A stretch of DNA of 62,253 nucleotides, from positions 1 through 62,253 of the forward strand of contig JAAYUB010000139.1 of the NCBI GenBank assembly GCA_012517875.1, written 5' to 3'. A program made the position numbers and the translations under genes. Of the stretch, positions 60,668 to 62,253 are shown piece by piece. This DNA is from Acidobacteriota bacterium. Lineage in GTDB: Bacteria; Acidobacteriota; JAAYUB01. Numbering within the stretch: the stretch's first letter is position 1; every line of letters begins with the position of its first letter. A model generated the notes under the pieces. That model made no database searches. It was not told where the DNA came from and saw only the letters and a list, made by a program, of their open reading frames with translations.

Positions 60668-61588
60668 ATGTCCCGTACGTCCGTCCTCGACCAGGTGGGT
60701 CACACGCCCCTTGTGGAGTTGCAGCGTTCGTCGCCGCACCCGGGCGTCCGCCTGTTTGCCAAACTCGAACACATGAATCCCAGCGGGTCGCTGAAGGATC
60801 GCATCGTCAAATACATCATCGAACAGGCCGAAGCGAACGGAACGCTCACCAAGGACAAGATCATCGTCGACGCCTCCAGCGGCAACACCGGGATCGCCAT
60901 GGGCCTGATCGCCACGGCCATGGGCTACCGGTGCCGCGTGTACATGCCATCTTCCAAGAGCCGCGAACGCCGCATTATGATGAACTTCTACGGGGTTGAG
61001 CTGATCCTGACCGCACCGGACAACCCCCATTCCCACATCCACGCCTGCGAGGAAGTCGTTGCGGCTCACCCGGAGCAGTTTTTCTACCTGAACCAGAACG
61101 GCAATCCCGGCAATTACTGGGCCCACTACTACGGCACCGGCGCCGAGATCATCGCCGACATGGACGGCCTGCCGGTGGACGCCTTCCTGACCGGCCTGGG
61201 CACCGGCGGCATGCTGATGGGCGTCGGCCGCCGCCTGCGGGAGGCCCATCCCAAGGCCCGCGTCATTGCCATCGAACCCACCCAGGGGATTTCCAAGATC
61301 GAAGGCCTGCTTCACCTCGACGGCAGCTACCTGCCCCCGATCTGGGAGGAGCGCTGGGTGGACGAGCACATCTACGTCCCCGACGACACGGCCATCGAGT
61401 ATGCCCGTCTGCTGGCGCAGCGCGAGAGCCTCTTCGGCGGCATCAGCTCCGGCGCCAACTACTGGGCGGCCCTGCAGGTCGCCGACCGGATCGGTTCCGG
61501 CAACATCGTTTTCGTCTGCTGCGACCGCGGGGAGCGCTACCTGTCCACCACCATGTGCCAGGGCATGGACGGCGGGAAGACGCTCTGA
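60668..61588 (+). CDS. Cysteine synthase family (PLP-dependent O-acetylserine sulfhydrylase)
   Basis: A 306-residue PLP enzyme that makes cysteine from an activated serine and a sulfide donor. The PLP lysine is Lys43 in NPSGSLKDRIVKYI. SSGNTGIAMGLIATAMGYRC, GLGTGGMLMGVGRRL (phosphate loop) and GGISSGANYWAAL complete the active site. Length fits CysK/CysM. I cannot decide whether O-acetylserine or O-phosphoserine is the substrate. An E1-like adenylyltransferase lies just upstream, which recalls the CysO-CysM route using a protein thiocarboxylate, but no carrier gene is here. Expression is likely from its own promoter. Confidence 0.92.
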   Translation: MSRTSVLDQVGHTPLVELQRSSPHPGVRLFAKLEHMNPSGSLKDRIVKYIIEQAEANGTLTKDKIIVDASSGNTGIAMGLIATAMGYRCRVYMPSSKSRERRIMMNFYGVELILTAPDNPHSHIHACEEVVAAHPEQFFYLNQNGNPGNYWAHYYGTGAEIIADMDGLPVDAFLTGLGTGGMLMGVGRRLREAHPKARVIAIEPTQGISKIEGLLHLDGSYLPPIWEERWVDEHIYVPDDTAIEYARLLAQRESLFGGISSGANYWAALQVADRIGSGNIVFVCCDRGERYLSTTMCQGMDGGKTL

Positions 61589-61733
61589 GGCCGCAAGATC
61601 CGGCGGCACCATTTCCGGCTCACCCCATATCCGACGAACCGCGGGCGGCATTCCCGGTCCGGTTGCAACCGGCCCGACTTTCGGCTGGTTGACTGACCGG
61701 GTGTGTCCCGCGCGGCCGACGCCGGTGCTCCCA

Positions 61734-61742
61734 TGCTATAAT
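61734..61742 (+). promoter_or_regulatory. Extended -10 promoter before the last gene
   Basis: TGCTATAAT is a perfect extended -10, 28 bp before the ATG at 61771. No good -35 at the correct distance; TTGACT at 61689 is too far. Confidence 0.55.
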
Positions 61743-61770
61743 ATCCCCAGCTTGTCTCCGGGGGTGCCTC

Positions 61771-62253
61771 ATGAGAGTTGCGGCTGCCCTGACTCTGATC
61801 CTGCTGGCGGCCGGGTTTGCCGCCGCAGATGCCCAGTATCTGCCCCACGTGGTCGTCGGCGGCGGCTACACCACCACGATCAACGCAACCAACCTGGTGC
61901 CGGATCAGACCGACTGGATCCTGATCTATTTTTACCGCGAGAACGGCGCCGCGTGGACGGTGCCCACGAACCTCGGCAATTACAGCCGCGTGGACCTGTG
62001 GTCCGGTCCGAACCAGACCCAGACGGTCGTTCTCTCCAGCCAGAGCACCGTCATCGAGAGCGGCTGGGCCATGGTGATGAGCCCGGGGCCGGCGATCGTC
62101 GCGGCCTCTTACGCCGCCACCGTGGATGCCGCCCCCGTCGCCTCGGCGGGAGTGCTGCCGGCCATGCCGGATGTGTGGAGCGTCCTCCCGGTGTCCGTCG
62201 CCACGGCGGCCAGCCGGGATACGGGCATCGCCCTGGTCAACCCGTCGAAGACC
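61771..62253 (+). CDS. Exported protein of unknown function, partial
   Basis: A frame of 161 codons that runs off the right edge. It starts with a signal peptide (LTLILLAAGFAAADAQ) and continues YLPHVVVGGGYTTTINATN, with short beta-strand-like segments rich in Thr, Val, Ser and Asn (SQSTVIESGWAMVMS, VSVATAASRDTGIALVNPS). Such 'HVV.GG.Y.T....NP' proteins are common extracellular or surface proteins with repeated beta-sandwich domains in Acidobacteria-like genomes, but I cannot name a family. A perfect extended -10 promoter precedes it. The C-terminus is unknown. Confidence 0.75.
   Translation, partial: MRVAAALTLILLAAGFAAADAQYLPHVVVGGGYTTTINATNLVPDQTDWILIYFYRENGAAWTVPTNLGNYSRVDLWSGPNQTQTVVLSSQSTVIESGWAMVMSPGPAIVAASYAATVDAAPVASAGVLPAMPDVWSVLPVSVATAASRDTGIALVNPSKT

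Overview
This is 62 kb of GC-rich (about 65%) chromosomal DNA from a Gram-negative bacterium, most probably a member of the Acidobacteriota. Three things point there: a secreted protein of the 'VWFA-related acidobacterial' type (8599-10260), an RpoB with an eight-cysteine zinc insertion that I recall from acidobacterial homologues, and a combined lptC/lptA - lptB - rpoN - hpf - hprK - PTS operon. LPS-export genes, a porin and an RND efflux adaptor show an outer membrane. The phylum call is inference from gene content; no rRNA gene is present. No insertion sequence, prophage, plasmid function or CRISPR array was found.

Layout. 1-5,000: end of an efflux adaptor gene, a porin, a sodium/solute symporter and a small zinc-ribbon protein. 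5,100-8,600: a DUF1460 amidase-like protein, a family 2 glycosyltransferase, a decayed DUF3667 membrane-protein gene and an inverted-repeat element. 8,600-16,900: a VWFA protein, a cupin, a giant tricorn-type protease, a saccharopine-dehydrogenase-like enzyme and a secreted protein with two molybdopterin-domain-like halves. 16,900-20,600 (minus strand): operon for an amidase, a GerMN protein, MurI, RNase PH and RdgB. 20,700-23,600: a lipoprotein and an S9 peptidase.

23,600-37,400 is the translation/transcription block: tRNA-Thr, -Tyr, -Gly, -Thr, tuf, rpmG, tRNA-Trp, secE, nusG, rplK, rplA, rplJ, rplL, rpoB, rpoC, closed by a textbook terminator. 37,600-40,800: M19 dipeptidase, a PDZ-like membrane protein and a histidine phosphatase. 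40,770-41,110 is a gene-free, repeat-rich gap. 41,100-45,650: radical SAM enzyme with DUF4416 protein, an HD-GYP response regulator, superoxide dismutase and a glutathione-peroxidase-like protein.

45,650-54,460 (minus strand) is one long operon, read lptC/A, lptB, rpoN, hpf, hprK, EIIA-Man, HPr, EI: envelope LPS transport, sigma-54, ribosome hibernation and a PTS with no sugar permease nearby, so probably regulatory. Divergent from it is the most unusual gene pair of the window (54,635-58,431): an MglA-like small GTPase fused to a GAF domain and a histidine-kinase-type ATPase that lacks the phosphoacceptor histidine, translationally coupled to a TPR protein ending in a DUF4388/PATAN domain. 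The right end holds a DMT transporter, an E1-like adenylyltransferase, a cysteine synthase and the start of a secreted protein.

Beyond genes, the clearest unexplained signal is a 19-bp repeat, present three times with at most one mismatch to consensus, each time in a gap between convergent genes. One copy lies inside a 340-bp gap built of short CGATTACGA-like words with a perfect 24-bp inverted repeat.
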